From: a bacterium
Lineage (GTDB): Bacteria; Chloroflexota; Anaerolineae; Caldilineales; Caldilineaceae
NCBI GenBank assembly: GCA_016124945.1
Contig: WGMT01000027.1
Location: 1-64,000 of the forward strand
Direction: 5' to 3'
DNA: 64,000 nucleotides
Below the pieces are notes generated by a model. It did not search any database. It was not told the origin of the DNA and worked only from the letters and a program-made list of their open reading frames with translations. The position numbers and the translations under genes were made by a program. Below are positions 56,223-64,000 of the stretch, piece after piece (the stretch's first letter is position 1; each line of letters starts with the position of its first letter).

Positions 56223-57455
56223 ATGACGATCTCGCCTTTCGACATCCGCAGCACCCGCTCCATCTCCTATTGGCAGCACACGGCAGGCTTGCCCAGTGCA
56301 ACGTTGCCACAGCCGACGGACAGTGTGATTGAGGCGGATCTGTGTGTGGTGGGCGGCGGCGTGACAGGCAGTGGGGCCGCCTATTTTGCGGCGCAGCAGG
56401 GCATGGACGTGGTCGTGCTCGAAGGACGCGAACCGGCCCTCGGCGCCAGTGGACGCAACGCCGGTATGGTCCTCAGCGGGGTGGCCGACAGCTACGCCGA
56501 GGCCGTCCGTCTTTACGGGCGTGAGGCGGCGCGCGAGCTGTGGCAGCTTTCCATCGACAATCGGGAAACCATGCTGGCACTGGCCACCGAATTGGGCGTC
56601 GACTATGACCGCTGCGGTAGCTGGCTCCTCGCCGACAATGATCGTGAGGCGACGCAACTGGCCGAGTCACACCGGCTGTTGACCGAAGACGGCTTCCCCC
56701 ACGAGTACGTAGACGCCAACCCGCTGGGGCGTGGCTTCCTCGCCGGCCTCTACCGCCCCGACGATGCCGTAATCCACCCGGCGCGGCTGGTACGCGCCCT
56801 CAGCGCCGCCGCCCAGGCCACGGTGATCAGCGCATCCCCGGTGACGGGCTTTGTGGAACGGCCCGATGGCCGCGTCGAGGTGGTGAGCGAGCGGGTGCGG
56901 GTCATTGCGCGGCGGGTGTTGCTCAACACCAACGCCTATTCGCGGCTGCTCGATCCCTACTTCGAAGACAAAGTCTTCGCCTACCGCGGCCAGATTCAGG
57001 TGAGCGAACCCACGACCATGATCTTCCACCAGGCCGGCTACAGCCATTTCGGCTACTGGTATTTCCGCCAGATCCCCGAAGCCGACAACCCCGGTATGGG
57101 ACGCTGGCTCATCGGCGGCGCACGTCACCATCACTTCGCCACCGAAAACCATACCTTTGAAGAAACCCCCACTGATCCTGTGCAGGAAGATCTGCGCGCC
57201 TACACCGTGCGCTACTTCCCCGAACTGGCCGATGTGCCGATCAGCCACCGTTGGGCAGGCATCATGGGCTTCACCGCCGACGGCCTGCCCCTCATCGGCG
57301 CGTTGCCACACCTGCCCGCCGTCTCCTTTTGTGTGGGATTCAACGGCCATGGGATGGGTTTGGGCCTCATGGTCACCCGCCGGGCGCTGGATTGGATGTG
57401 CAAGGGGGCAGCGCGGGGCGTCTTTGCGGTGGAGAGGTTGGGGAAAAGGGATTAG
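56223..57455 (+). CDS. FAD-dependent oxidoreductase (DAO family)
   Basis: A 410-residue flavoenzyme of the D-amino-acid-oxidase/glycine-oxidase family. The FAD-binding GGGVTGSGAAYFAAQQGMDVVVLEG (about 44-68) is followed by GASGRNAGMV, a typical flavin-site Arg-Asn loop. C-terminal RWAGIMGFTADGLPLIGALP and GFNGHGMGLGLM close the FAD site. It resembles gamma-glutamylputrescine oxidase (PuuB) and related amine oxidases. Substrate unknown. AAGGAT precedes ATG. The stop TAG lies within a GGGATTA heptamer. Confidence 0.88.
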   Translation: MTISPFDIRSTRSISYWQHTAGLPSATLPQPTDSVIEADLCVVGGGVTGSGAAYFAAQQGMDVVVLEGREPALGASGRNAGMVLSGVADSYAEAVRLYGREAARELWQLSIDNRETMLALATELGVDYDRCGSWLLADNDREATQLAESHRLLTEDGFPHEYVDANPLGRGFLAGLYRPDDAVIHPARLVRALSAAAQATVISASPVTGFVERPDGRVEVVSERVRVIARRVLLNTNAYSRLLDPYFEDKVFAYRGQIQVSEPTTMIFHQAGYSHFGYWYFRQIPEADNPGMGRWLIGGARHHHFATENHTFEETPTDPVQEDLRAYTVRYFPELADVPISHRWAGIMGFTADGLPLIGALPHLPAVSFCVGFNGHGMGLGLMVTRRALDWMCKGAARGVFAVERLGKRD

Positions 57456-57665
57456 GGAAAAGGGATTAGGGAATAGGGACTGGGGAGAGGTGTTGGCGGG
57501 GCATTAGGAAGTCGATGTCGTAGTTTGTGGAGTAGTCACGCCTCGTGCCGACTAAGTCGCACGAGGTGTGACTACTCCACAGTCCGAAGTTGTCTTGTTG
57601 TCTCTACAAGAAGTATCACACACTCACATCTGTCCCTACTCCCTACTCCCTACTCCCTACTCCCC
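57437..57665. repeat. Period-7 inverted element with G-triplets at 7-nt spacing
   Basis: Left 57438-57486: GGGAAAA, GGGATTA, GGGAAAA, GGGATTA, GGGAATA, GGGACTG, GGG. Right 57632-57665: CCCTACT four times, then CCCC. The FAD-oxidoreductase TAG (57453-57455) and the C25 protease TAG (57657-57659, minus) both come from the arms. The spacer contains a separate hairpin. Confidence 0.9.
57526..57581. terminator. 23-bp hairpin inside the heptamer element
   Basis: Bases 57526-57548 and 57559-57581 are inverted repeats (TGTGGAGTAGTCACG... with CGTGACTACTCCACA-type closure, one mismatch) around a 10-nt loop. It lies between convergent genes. Nesting of one hairpin in another also occurs at 1601-1816. 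Confidence 0.8.
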
Positions 57666-60551
57666 GCTCACCGTCGGCGCGTAGATCCAATACCGCTCTG
57701 CGCCCACCATGGGCACAGTGAGGGGATCACCAAGCAGCGAGAAGGTGCGCAACGTCTCCTGGCAGCAGACGCCGCGGCTGAAGAGTTCGAGGTAACCGGC
57801 CTGTACGAGATCGCCGAGTGTTTCCCCCGGCTGCGATGACCAAAATTGACGGTAGAAGCCACGCTGTAAAGAATCGTGACCATAACCTACGCCCAATCCG
57901 GTAGAACCCCACACAGCCACCGCGCCGCCTTTAGGATTCAACAACATGCGCTCGTCAATCGTCGTCCCCGCGAAGGCAGGTGTTTGGAAAGCGCCGGTTA
58001 GACAGGTCAACCCCAACACAATTGACGGATCGGCCTGGTTGTTCAGTGAGTCGGGGTCGTAAAGTCCGAGCAAGTAGGGCGGCGTCGCATTCAAATCGGT
58101 GGACGCCCACTGCCAGTGGTGTGCATGCCCGATGTAGGTGATGAACCCAGGCCCCTTTTGCCATGCAGCCAGGGTGGACTCGTAGGCCCTCACGGCGTCG
58201 GGGATGCGCCACGGCTGGCTCTGCGCTAGATTCACCGGATCATAGTAGACACGATCAACCTGCATGTGCGCCGGTTGTTGGGCGATGCTCTCTTCGGCGA
58301 CGACGGTAAAGTCGCCGGCGGCGTCGACGGAACCATCCAGGTTGCGGTAGTTGTCGGTGACGTAGAGCATGCCGTTGCGTGTCATCGCCGCCGTCGGGTC
58401 ATTTTCGTAGGGGAGTAGCTTGGCGATGTAGCCCGTCAACTCCTCGGCGCTCTTGGCCGGAATCCGCCCCAATTTCATGTCCATCAGCGAATCGCTCAGG
58501 GGATCGTCGCCGTTGAGTTGGGCGTAACAGCTTTCACATGCTGTTTCCCCTAGCCACGGATCCACCACAATCAGGTAGGGCGGTATGTAGGTGACGTTGT
58601 CGCGCCCGGTGTAGTTGAGCGGATCGCTGGTGCCGTCCCCAATCAAGGTGACGGAGATGGGCGCTCGGTTGCCGGTAGCGGCGGCATAGCGCAGGAAGGC
58701 GCGAATCGCCTGCGGCGAAATCTGCCCACCGCTCCAACCGTCGTAAATCGACTGCACATCGACGACGGCGACGGCGTAACCCTGAGCCTGACGCGCCAGC
58801 ACCAGCGGCGTCAGCGCCTCAAGGAATGCGCGATGGCTGATGTAGAGCACCTCGGCGTTGTAGGCGCTACTCAGATTGGCCGGCTGATAGGCGGAGAGCA
58901 CCGGCCGCATCCACATTGAGAGCCGGTTCAGTTGCGTCGGCGCATCGGCTGTGGTGACGCGACTCGCCGACGTGCTGCCCGATACCGTAGGCAGGTAGAG
59001 CGTCGGCAGGCTGTCAGGCGCAACAACGTAACGCCGACCCGCCTCACTGACGAGGACCAAATTACCGTCGTCCACCGTGGCGGTGTCAACGCGCACAGGT
59101 TGCTCAGGCGCGGTGACGTCGTAGAGGGTGAAAGCGGCGGGCAACCCGCTGAGCCGGTAGCGCGCACGTTCGTTCGTCTCAAATATCCCCCCCATGCCGC
59201 CAAAGCCGAGGGCCACAGGTCGCCGCCACTCGATTTTGTCCACACGGATGCCCTTGGGCGTGGTGCCGGCTTGTAGCTCGGCCACCAACTGGTACGTGTC
59301 GGCGGGGACGTTGAACACAGCCGCCCCATTGTCTTGTCCTTGCCAGGTGACAGTGGCCGATCCTTCGCCGCTGCGTCCCCTGGTCACAAGATTCAGCGTG
59401 AAGTCGTTGCCTACGTAAGCCTGGCCGGTGAGCGTCATCATTGCCTGTGCATTGATCGGCGGCAACCCCAGCGCCGTGGTCAAGGTGACGGCGTTGGTGG
59501 GTAGATCAGGCCCAACGCGCAGATCGTCCATGAACCAGTGATCGCCGTCCGGGCCGGCCGCCTGCGAAATGTAAAGCAGCGGCCTCGACCACTCGCCGCT
59601 CTCCCAAGCTGTGGCACGGATGGGCAGACTGTCGCCCGCGCTGTCGGCGGCCGGGCGTTGGGCCATGCGCAAGCTGGCATTTTGGCCGCGGATCAACCAG
59701 TAAATAGTGCTATAATTCCAGCGGTCGCCAACTTTTGGGGCGTAGAAGCGCAACACCCGCGCCGACTCGTCTACTTCCAGCGCCACCTCTTCGTCGGCCA
59801 GATAGAGTTGCAATCGGTCCAGTTCGCCGGCAGAGACGAGACCGGAACTGAGCACGTCTCGCAGCGCGATCTCCTGTAGCCCGGCGCTGTGGACCGTCAC
59901 CTTCAGTGCCCTCTGCTGTGAGGGGGACGACGGCTGTGCGACGTCTTCGGTGAGCCGCCAACCTGCATCTGCCGCGTGGATGTCCTCTGCGCTTGCAAGC
60001 GCAGCGCCGTCCACCCGAAAGTCGAGCCGGCTCACTTCACGCACTTCACCGTCTACTGCAAAGACCGGCGTCAGCGCCAAGACGGCAAAGCGTTGGCCGC
60101 GTGCTGCGCCTTCTCTCAGCAACACCACAGGCGAATCGGGCAGTTGCGGATCGGTGGATGCTACAACCAGCGGCGGGTAGACCTCACCTGTGCTAAGCGT
60201 TCGCGTAGGCAATTGTGTCGCTGTATAAGGGAGACTGCGGCCTGTCCATGCCCGTGAATTCAGGGTGTCGATGACAACCTCAGGCGGTGTGTCGCCACTG
60301 AGTTCGACGGTGATCAACTGAGCCGGCAGATCCACGCCGTTCACCGAGACAGTGGACCAATCCTGCCAGGATGGCGTCGTACCATCACGCGGCTGTCGAT
60401 TAATCCATGTTACAAAAACGGCGGTGGCCTCCTGTTTCACCTGCGGCAACGACGGCGCCACCGTTTGGGCAGCAAGTGTGGCCGGCTGCACAAGCAGCGC
60501 ACAGAGCCAGAGCACGAGGATCATCCACGTTCTAAGCGGTTGTCTTGGCAT
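57657..60551 (-). CDS. Peptidase family C25 (gingipain-like) secreted protease
   Basis: A 964-residue exported cysteine protease. The signal peptide covers about 1-28 (cleavage near LAA-QT). A large N-terminal beta-rich region precedes the C25 domain (from about 600: EVLYISHRAFLEALTPLVLARQAQGYAVAVVDVQSIYD). Catalytic His is in YIGHAHHWQW and Cys in LGLTCLTGAF. No Bacteroidetes-type secretion tail is present. ATG 60551 begins the signal peptide; the frame upstream to 60611 starts with TTG and adds nothing. It is divergent from a giant surface protein gene, a possible substrate or partner. Confidence 0.87.
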   Translation of the reverse strand: MPRQPLRTWMILVLWLCALLVQPATLAAQTVAPSLPQVKQEATAVFVTWINRQPRDGTTPSWQDWSTVSVNGVDLPAQLITVELSGDTPPEVVIDTLNSRAWTGRSLPYTATQLPTRTLSTGEVYPPLVVASTDPQLPDSPVVLLREGAARGQRFAVLALTPVFAVDGEVREVSRLDFRVDGAALASAEDIHAADAGWRLTEDVAQPSSPSQQRALKVTVHSAGLQEIALRDVLSSGLVSAGELDRLQLYLADEEVALEVDESARVLRFYAPKVGDRWNYSTIYWLIRGQNASLRMAQRPAADSAGDSLPIRATAWESGEWSRPLLYISQAAGPDGDHWFMDDLRVGPDLPTNAVTLTTALGLPPINAQAMMTLTGQAYVGNDFTLNLVTRGRSGEGSATVTWQGQDNGAAVFNVPADTYQLVAELQAGTTPKGIRVDKIEWRRPVALGFGGMGGIFETNERARYRLSGLPAAFTLYDVTAPEQPVRVDTATVDDGNLVLVSEAGRRYVVAPDSLPTLYLPTVSGSTSASRVTTADAPTQLNRLSMWMRPVLSAYQPANLSSAYNAEVLYISHRAFLEALTPLVLARQAQGYAVAVVDVQSIYDGWSGGQISPQAIRAFLRYAAATGNRAPISVTLIGDGTSDPLNYTGRDNVTYIPPYLIVVDPWLGETACESCYAQLNGDDPLSDSLMDMKLGRIPAKSAEELTGYIAKLLPYENDPTAAMTRNGMLYVTDNYRNLDGSVDAAGDFTVVAEESIAQQPAHMQVDRVYYDPVNLAQSQPWRIPDAVRAYESTLAAWQKGPGFITYIGHAHHWQWASTDLNATPPYLLGLYDPDSLNNQADPSIVLGLTCLTGAFQTPAFAGTTIDERMLLNPKGGAVAVWGSTGLGVGYGHDSLQRGFYRQFWSSQPGETLGDLVQAGYLELFSRGVCCQETLRTFSLLGDPLTVPMVGAERYWIYAPTVSGE

Positions 60552-60762
60552 GTTGGGTTCAGTTATCCTGACTTGAGAAAACACGTTGTATCTACGTTGA
60601 GTGTAGCGCAATCGCTAGGAATACAATAGTACTCTAGAGTTTTTGTAAATTAACTGTAACGTACGAAAGTACTATATCTGTTTTAATGTTAATATAAGGG
60701 AAGTTTAGTTAAAATTCACATTGTGCATGTGTGTCGCGTGCATAGAAATACGGAGATCTGCC
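60552..60762. promoter_or_regulatory. AT-rich divergent promoter region
   Basis: A 211-bp gap between two divergent genes for exported proteins, with a markedly AT-rich centre (about 60630-60720) unlike the GC-rich surroundings. AGTACT occurs twice (about 60629 and 60668), flanking TTTTTGTAAATTAACTGTAA. Promoters for both directions should lie here. No confident -35/-10 pair was assigned. Confidence 0.45.
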
Positions 60763-63700
60763 ATGCAACTGCGGTATCAGCAGCCTCTGCGTCGTCTTGG
60801 GCTCGCCTTTGGGGCGGCCTTTTGCCTGTTCTTCCTCGTGACTGCCCTGACGGCGCAACCCGTTTTTGCGGCTGAAATCAACGTCGAGACGACGACGGAT
60901 GAAGCCAATCTCAACGTTCCCAACGGTCTCTGTTCGCTGCGCGAAGCCATCATCAACGCCAACGAAAATGATGCAATTTTCAGCGATTGTCCTAGCGGCG
61001 ATGCCACGGGCGATACCATTGTGTTGCCCGCCGGTGTCTACAACCTTACGATCGCCGGCGGCTCATACAGCTACGACTTTGACATTACCGATGGCGGCCC
61101 GTTGACCATCACCGGCGCCGGCGCCAGGAACACCATCATCAACGGCGACACGTTGCCTGGCAGCACCCAGAGCCGTATCTTTGAAATCCAAAGCGATGCG
61201 GTTGTCACCATTCAGGATCTCACCATCACGGGCGGGTATGTCAGCAACAACAACGACGGCGGCGGTATCCGCGTTGCCGAAGACGCCACCCTCACCGTGC
61301 AACGGGTGGCGTTGGTAGACAACTGGTCGAGCCGATACGGCGGCGCCATCCATAACGAAGGCACGCTCTTCCTCATCGACAGCCTGCTCAACCGCAACAC
61401 TGTGAATTTCGGCGGCGGTGGCCTTGCCAATTTTGCCACTGCCACCGTTACCAACACCACCATCAGCAACAATGCCGTCCTTAATTTCGGCGCTGCCGGC
61501 GGCGGCGGCGGTATTACAAACCTCACCAGCGCGGCGCAGCTATCCCTCGCCTACACGACGGTGTACAACAACGCATTCTTGGGTATAACCAACGGCGTCA
61601 ATCTTCATAACAACAACGGCAATGTCACAGTGACGGCGTCGATTGTGGCACTGGATTCGCTGGTCGGCCAGGCCCCCAGTTGCTCCGGCGTCTTCAGCAG
61701 CGGCGGTTACAACATCGACAGCGGCAACACCTGTGCCTTCAGCGCCACCAGCGATCTGAGCAACACCGCCCCACTTTTGGGCGCACTGGTCAACGCCGGG
61801 GGACCCACCGACGTGCATCCGCTTCAGGCCAACAGCCCCGCCGTGGACAATGTCCCCAACGGCGCGGCCGGTTGCGGCGGCGCCGTTGTGACCGATCAAC
61901 GGGGCGAATCGCGCCCACAGGACGGCGACGGCGACAACGTTGCCGACTGCGACAGCGGCGCATCGGAACTGGCCTCTGTCACCGGCAGCGGTGGCTTTAC
62001 CCCCATCGACGTCTCTGTGCTCACCACGGTGATCAACAGCGGCAACGGTCCCCTGAGCAACCCGGCCCAACCCCTCGGCCCCAACCCGGTCGTCTCTGGG
62101 GAAAGCTACCGCTTCTTCGTCGAAATCGAGAACCTGGATCAGGTCAACGCCGCCAGCGGCGTCATCGTACATGACACGCTGATCGGCCTTTCCGCCGCCA
62201 CCCTCACCGAGCTTTTGCCCGCTGTGGGTTGGGCCTGTTCGTTTGGGGGCGGCCAACTGCTCTGTTCGTACACCGGCGACCTGCTGGGCAACGGTTCGCC
62301 CACGCCGGTCGCCGAAGTGGAGATCATCATCGACGCCGCGCAGCCCGGCGGCGTCATCTCGCACTACCTCCAGGCGTCGACGCTCAACCCCGACGTGGAT
62401 CTGAGCAACAACGCCTGTGATCTCAACGCCGCCACTGTAGACACCGCCGACGATTGTGTAACCTTCACGGTTGAGACGGAAGCCACCTTGAGCCTCGAAG
62501 TCGGCGACCTCAACGAGCCGCTCATCGCCGGCGGCGACGCCGTGATCTACCCCGTCGTCGTCTCCAACAGTGGACCGTCCGCCGCGGCCAACGTGGCGGT
62601 GAGCGCTGCCGTGCCCGCTGATCTCGTCCTCGTCTCCCTCAGCGCCGGGGACGTGATGACCTGTACCCACAACATCGCCACGGGGACAGGCGCGTGTACG
62701 ATCCCCACCATCCCTGCCGGGGACGCCGTCACCTTTTACGCCGCGGTGCGCGCCGCTTCGGCTGCCGCCACAGGGACGGTCAACGCGCTCAGCGTCGAGG
62801 TCACCACGGCGGACAACACCACCTTCAACCAGCCCAGCATCGTGGAAGAGACCCGTGTCGACGCCGTCGCCGATCTGTCTGTCACCCAAAATGGCCCACT
62901 GCGCGTGACGGTGGGCGGCAACGCCGTCTACACCCTCACCATCGCCAACAACGGCCCGTCCGACATCGCCGGGGTGGTGGTCACCGACACCCTGCCCGCG
63001 CAGATGACCTTCGTCTCCGCCGTGGGCGCGACCTGTAGCGCCACGGGCCGCGTCGTCACCTGTAGCCCCTTCGATCTGGCGGCAGGCGCGTCGCAACAGG
63101 TGATCGTCACCGCCGCTGTGGACGCTTCCGTCTGCTACGCAGGCAGCGTCACCAACAACGTCGTCATCGGCCCGGATCGCTATGTCACCGACGTGAACTA
63201 CCCCGTCCTCACCCTGCCGCTGCCCGACGCCGCCAACAACCAGGCGCAGTGGACACACGAGATCGCATCCGCCGCCAACCTCTCGGTGACAAAGAGCGTG
63301 GTCAACAGCCCGGTCAACGCCGGGGACGTGGTGGAATTTGCGATTCAGGTGACCAACAGCGGCCCCGGCTGCGCCCCCAACGTCTTTGTGTTGGATGAAC
63401 TCAACAGCAACGACAACCCAGACGGCCTGGAACAGGTGGAATATTACGCCTTCCAGAGTACCCAGGGCGACAACGGCGGCCTCTTTAGCGGCTGGTACTA
63501 CGTCTGCACCAGCGGCATCTGTGGCCGTGGCACCCCCATGCCCGCGGGGACAACCGACACCATCCAGCTTTTTGCCCGCGTCCCCGCCGACACGCCCGCC
63601 GGCAACTACACCAACTGGGTGAACGTCTTCAGCACCGACGCGCCCGGCCCCAATGATACGCCGGTGGAAGACGCCTCCGCCCAATGGACAGTCACCGCCG

Positions 63701-64000
63701 ATGCCGACCTCTCCATCGCCAAGACGCTGCTCACACCGGGGACAGTCGCGCCGGGTGGGCTGCTCCAATACGAAATCGTCGTCACCAACAACGGGCCGTC
63801 CGTGGCCACGGGTATCAACGTCACCGACACACTCAGCGCCGGTTTCCCGGCGGGGACACAGATCGTGGCGGCCAGCCCCGAGTGCACCGGCGCACCTGCC
63901 ACGCAGATCACTTGCGCTGTGGAAAACCTGTGGCCGGGTCAACGGCTCGACTTTCTGGTAATGGTGCAGGCGGGGCTGAACGTCGCCGGCGGCGCAACCA
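60763..64000 (+). CDS. CSLREAI/DUF11-repeat surface protein (runs off the window)
   Basis: Open without a stop from ATG 60763 to the window end, at least 1079 residues. A signal peptide covers about 1-36 (ending VFAA), then the CSLREAI domain (about 55-70), a right-handed beta-helix/choice-of-anchor Q-like part with Asn-rich turns (about 95-370; ITGGYVSNNNDGGGI, GGAIHNEGTLFL), and at least four DUF11 beta-sandwich repeats (from about 405) marked by VxNSGPS or NNGPSxA and TDTLP. It is a cell-surface or adhesin-type protein. GGAG lies 7 nt before ATG. The neighbour is a C25 protease gene. Confidence 0.9.
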   Translation, partial: MQLRYQQPLRRLGLAFGAAFCLFFLVTALTAQPVFAAEINVETTTDEANLNVPNGLCSLREAIINANENDAIFSDCPSGDATGDTIVLPAGVYNLTIAGGSYSYDFDITDGGPLTITGAGARNTIINGDTLPGSTQSRIFEIQSDAVVTIQDLTITGGYVSNNNDGGGIRVAEDATLTVQRVALVDNWSSRYGGAIHNEGTLFLIDSLLNRNTVNFGGGGLANFATATVTNTTISNNAVLNFGAAGGGGGITNLTSAAQLSLAYTTVYNNAFLGITNGVNLHNNNGNVTVTASIVALDSLVGQAPSCSGVFSSGGYNIDSGNTCAFSATSDLSNTAPLLGALVNAGGPTDVHPLQANSPAVDNVPNGAAGCGGAVVTDQRGESRPQDGDGDNVADCDSGASELASVTGSGGFTPIDVSVLTTVINSGNGPLSNPAQPLGPNPVVSGESYRFFVEIENLDQVNAASGVIVHDTLIGLSAATLTELLPAVGWACSFGGGQLLCSYTGDLLGNGSPTPVAEVEIIIDAAQPGGVISHYLQASTLNPDVDLSNNACDLNAATVDTADDCVTFTVETEATLSLEVGDLNEPLIAGGDAVIYPVVVSNSGPSAAANVAVSAAVPADLVLVSLSAGDVMTCTHNIATGTGACTIPTIPAGDAVTFYAAVRAASAAATGTVNALSVEVTTADNTTFNQPSIVEETRVDAVADLSVTQNGPLRVTVGGNAVYTLTIANNGPSDIAGVVVTDTLPAQMTFVSAVGATCSATGRVVTCSPFDLAAGASQQVIVTAAVDASVCYAGSVTNNVVIGPDRYVTDVNYPVLTLPLPDAANNQAQWTHEIASAANLSVTKSVVNSPVNAGDVVEFAIQVTNSGPGCAPNVFVLDELNSNDNPDGLEQVEYYAFQSTQGDNGGLFSGWYYVCTSGICGRGTPMPAGTTDTIQLFARVPADTPAGNYTNWVNVFSTDAPGPNDTPVEDASAQWTVTADADLSIAKTLLTPGTVAPGGLLQYEIVVTNNGPSVATGINVTDTLSAGFPAGTQIVAASPECTGAPATQITCAVENLWPGQRLDFLVMVQAGLNVAGGAT

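Noticed and set aside
61540..63942. Long minus-strand open frame (about 800 codons)
   Set aside because: It is antisense to the continuous plus-strand CSLREAI/DUF11 frame from 60763. Its translation is Gly/Val/His/Asp-rich without domains, typical of a shadow frame in GC-rich DNA.

Overview
The window reads as one contiguous piece of a GC-rich chromosome, most likely from a filamentous Chloroflexota (Anaerolineae/Caldilineae type). This assignment is an inference. It rests on lipoproteins with A/P/E/T-rich linkers behind the lipobox cysteine, a full-length bacterial Elp3, FemAB-type transferases, a fused MFS/spermidine synthase membrane protein, many small toxin-antitoxin-like gene pairs, and the absence of obvious outer-membrane machinery. 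I saw no rRNA, tRNA, CRISPR array, prophage or insertion sequence.

Layout. 0.2-3 kb: monofunctional aspartokinase and a LysM/L,D-transpeptidase. 3.2-11 kb: complete phosphate regulon phoB-phoR-pstS-pstC-pstA-pstB-phoU, with a probable Pho box ahead of pstS and a strong hairpin between pstS and pstC. 11-17 kb: lipoprotein, elp3, a methyltransferase, galK, and a toxin-antitoxin-like pair whose second gene (DUF6516/TumE) is frameshifted. 17-30 kb: a carbohydrate block with an enolase-superfamily dehydratase, a GH78-type rhamnosidase, a URO-D-family protein, a YhcH/NanQ-type protein, a DUF4037/HicB-like pair and a rhamnose-type ABC importer (binding protein, two permeases, double ATPase). A DUF433/DUF5615 pair sits inside the transporter operon. 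30-47 kb: a degraded YitT gene, DinB-like and SIMPL proteins, gatB, a TPR/lytic transglycosylase, a hydroxyacid-oxoacid transhydrogenase, a double FemAB protein, cobU, MFS/spermidine synthase, a sulfatase, the AbiE phage-defence pair and a GrpB-family protein. 47-53 kb: a probable non-phosphorylating sugar-acid pathway (galactonate-dehydratase-like enzyme, aldehyde dehydrogenase, FAH-family hydrolase, RraA-family protein) enclosing an HNH endonuclease module. 53-64 kb: phaR, patatin, a glycosidase-like protein, an FAD oxidoreductase, a C25 (gingipain-type) protease, and a large CSLREAI/DUF11 surface protein that runs off the end.

The most unusual thing is not a gene. Nearly every intergenic gap holds a pair of inverted arms built from very short tandem units of period 7, 8 or 9. 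Unit sequences differ between elements, but the two arms of one element match each other. Period-7/8 elements abut or overlap stop codons, often of convergent genes, and frequently supply the stop codon and last residues of the protein. Period-9 elements stay clear of stops and fall into two families with conserved ends that resemble MITEs. One set of heptamer arrays lies in frame inside a gene and forms the linker between two duplicated FemAB domains. The heptamers resemble the short tandemly repeated repetitive (STRR) sequences known from heterocystous cyanobacteria. Their systematic inverted pairing at gene ends looks like an organised, little-described system for ending transcription and translation.
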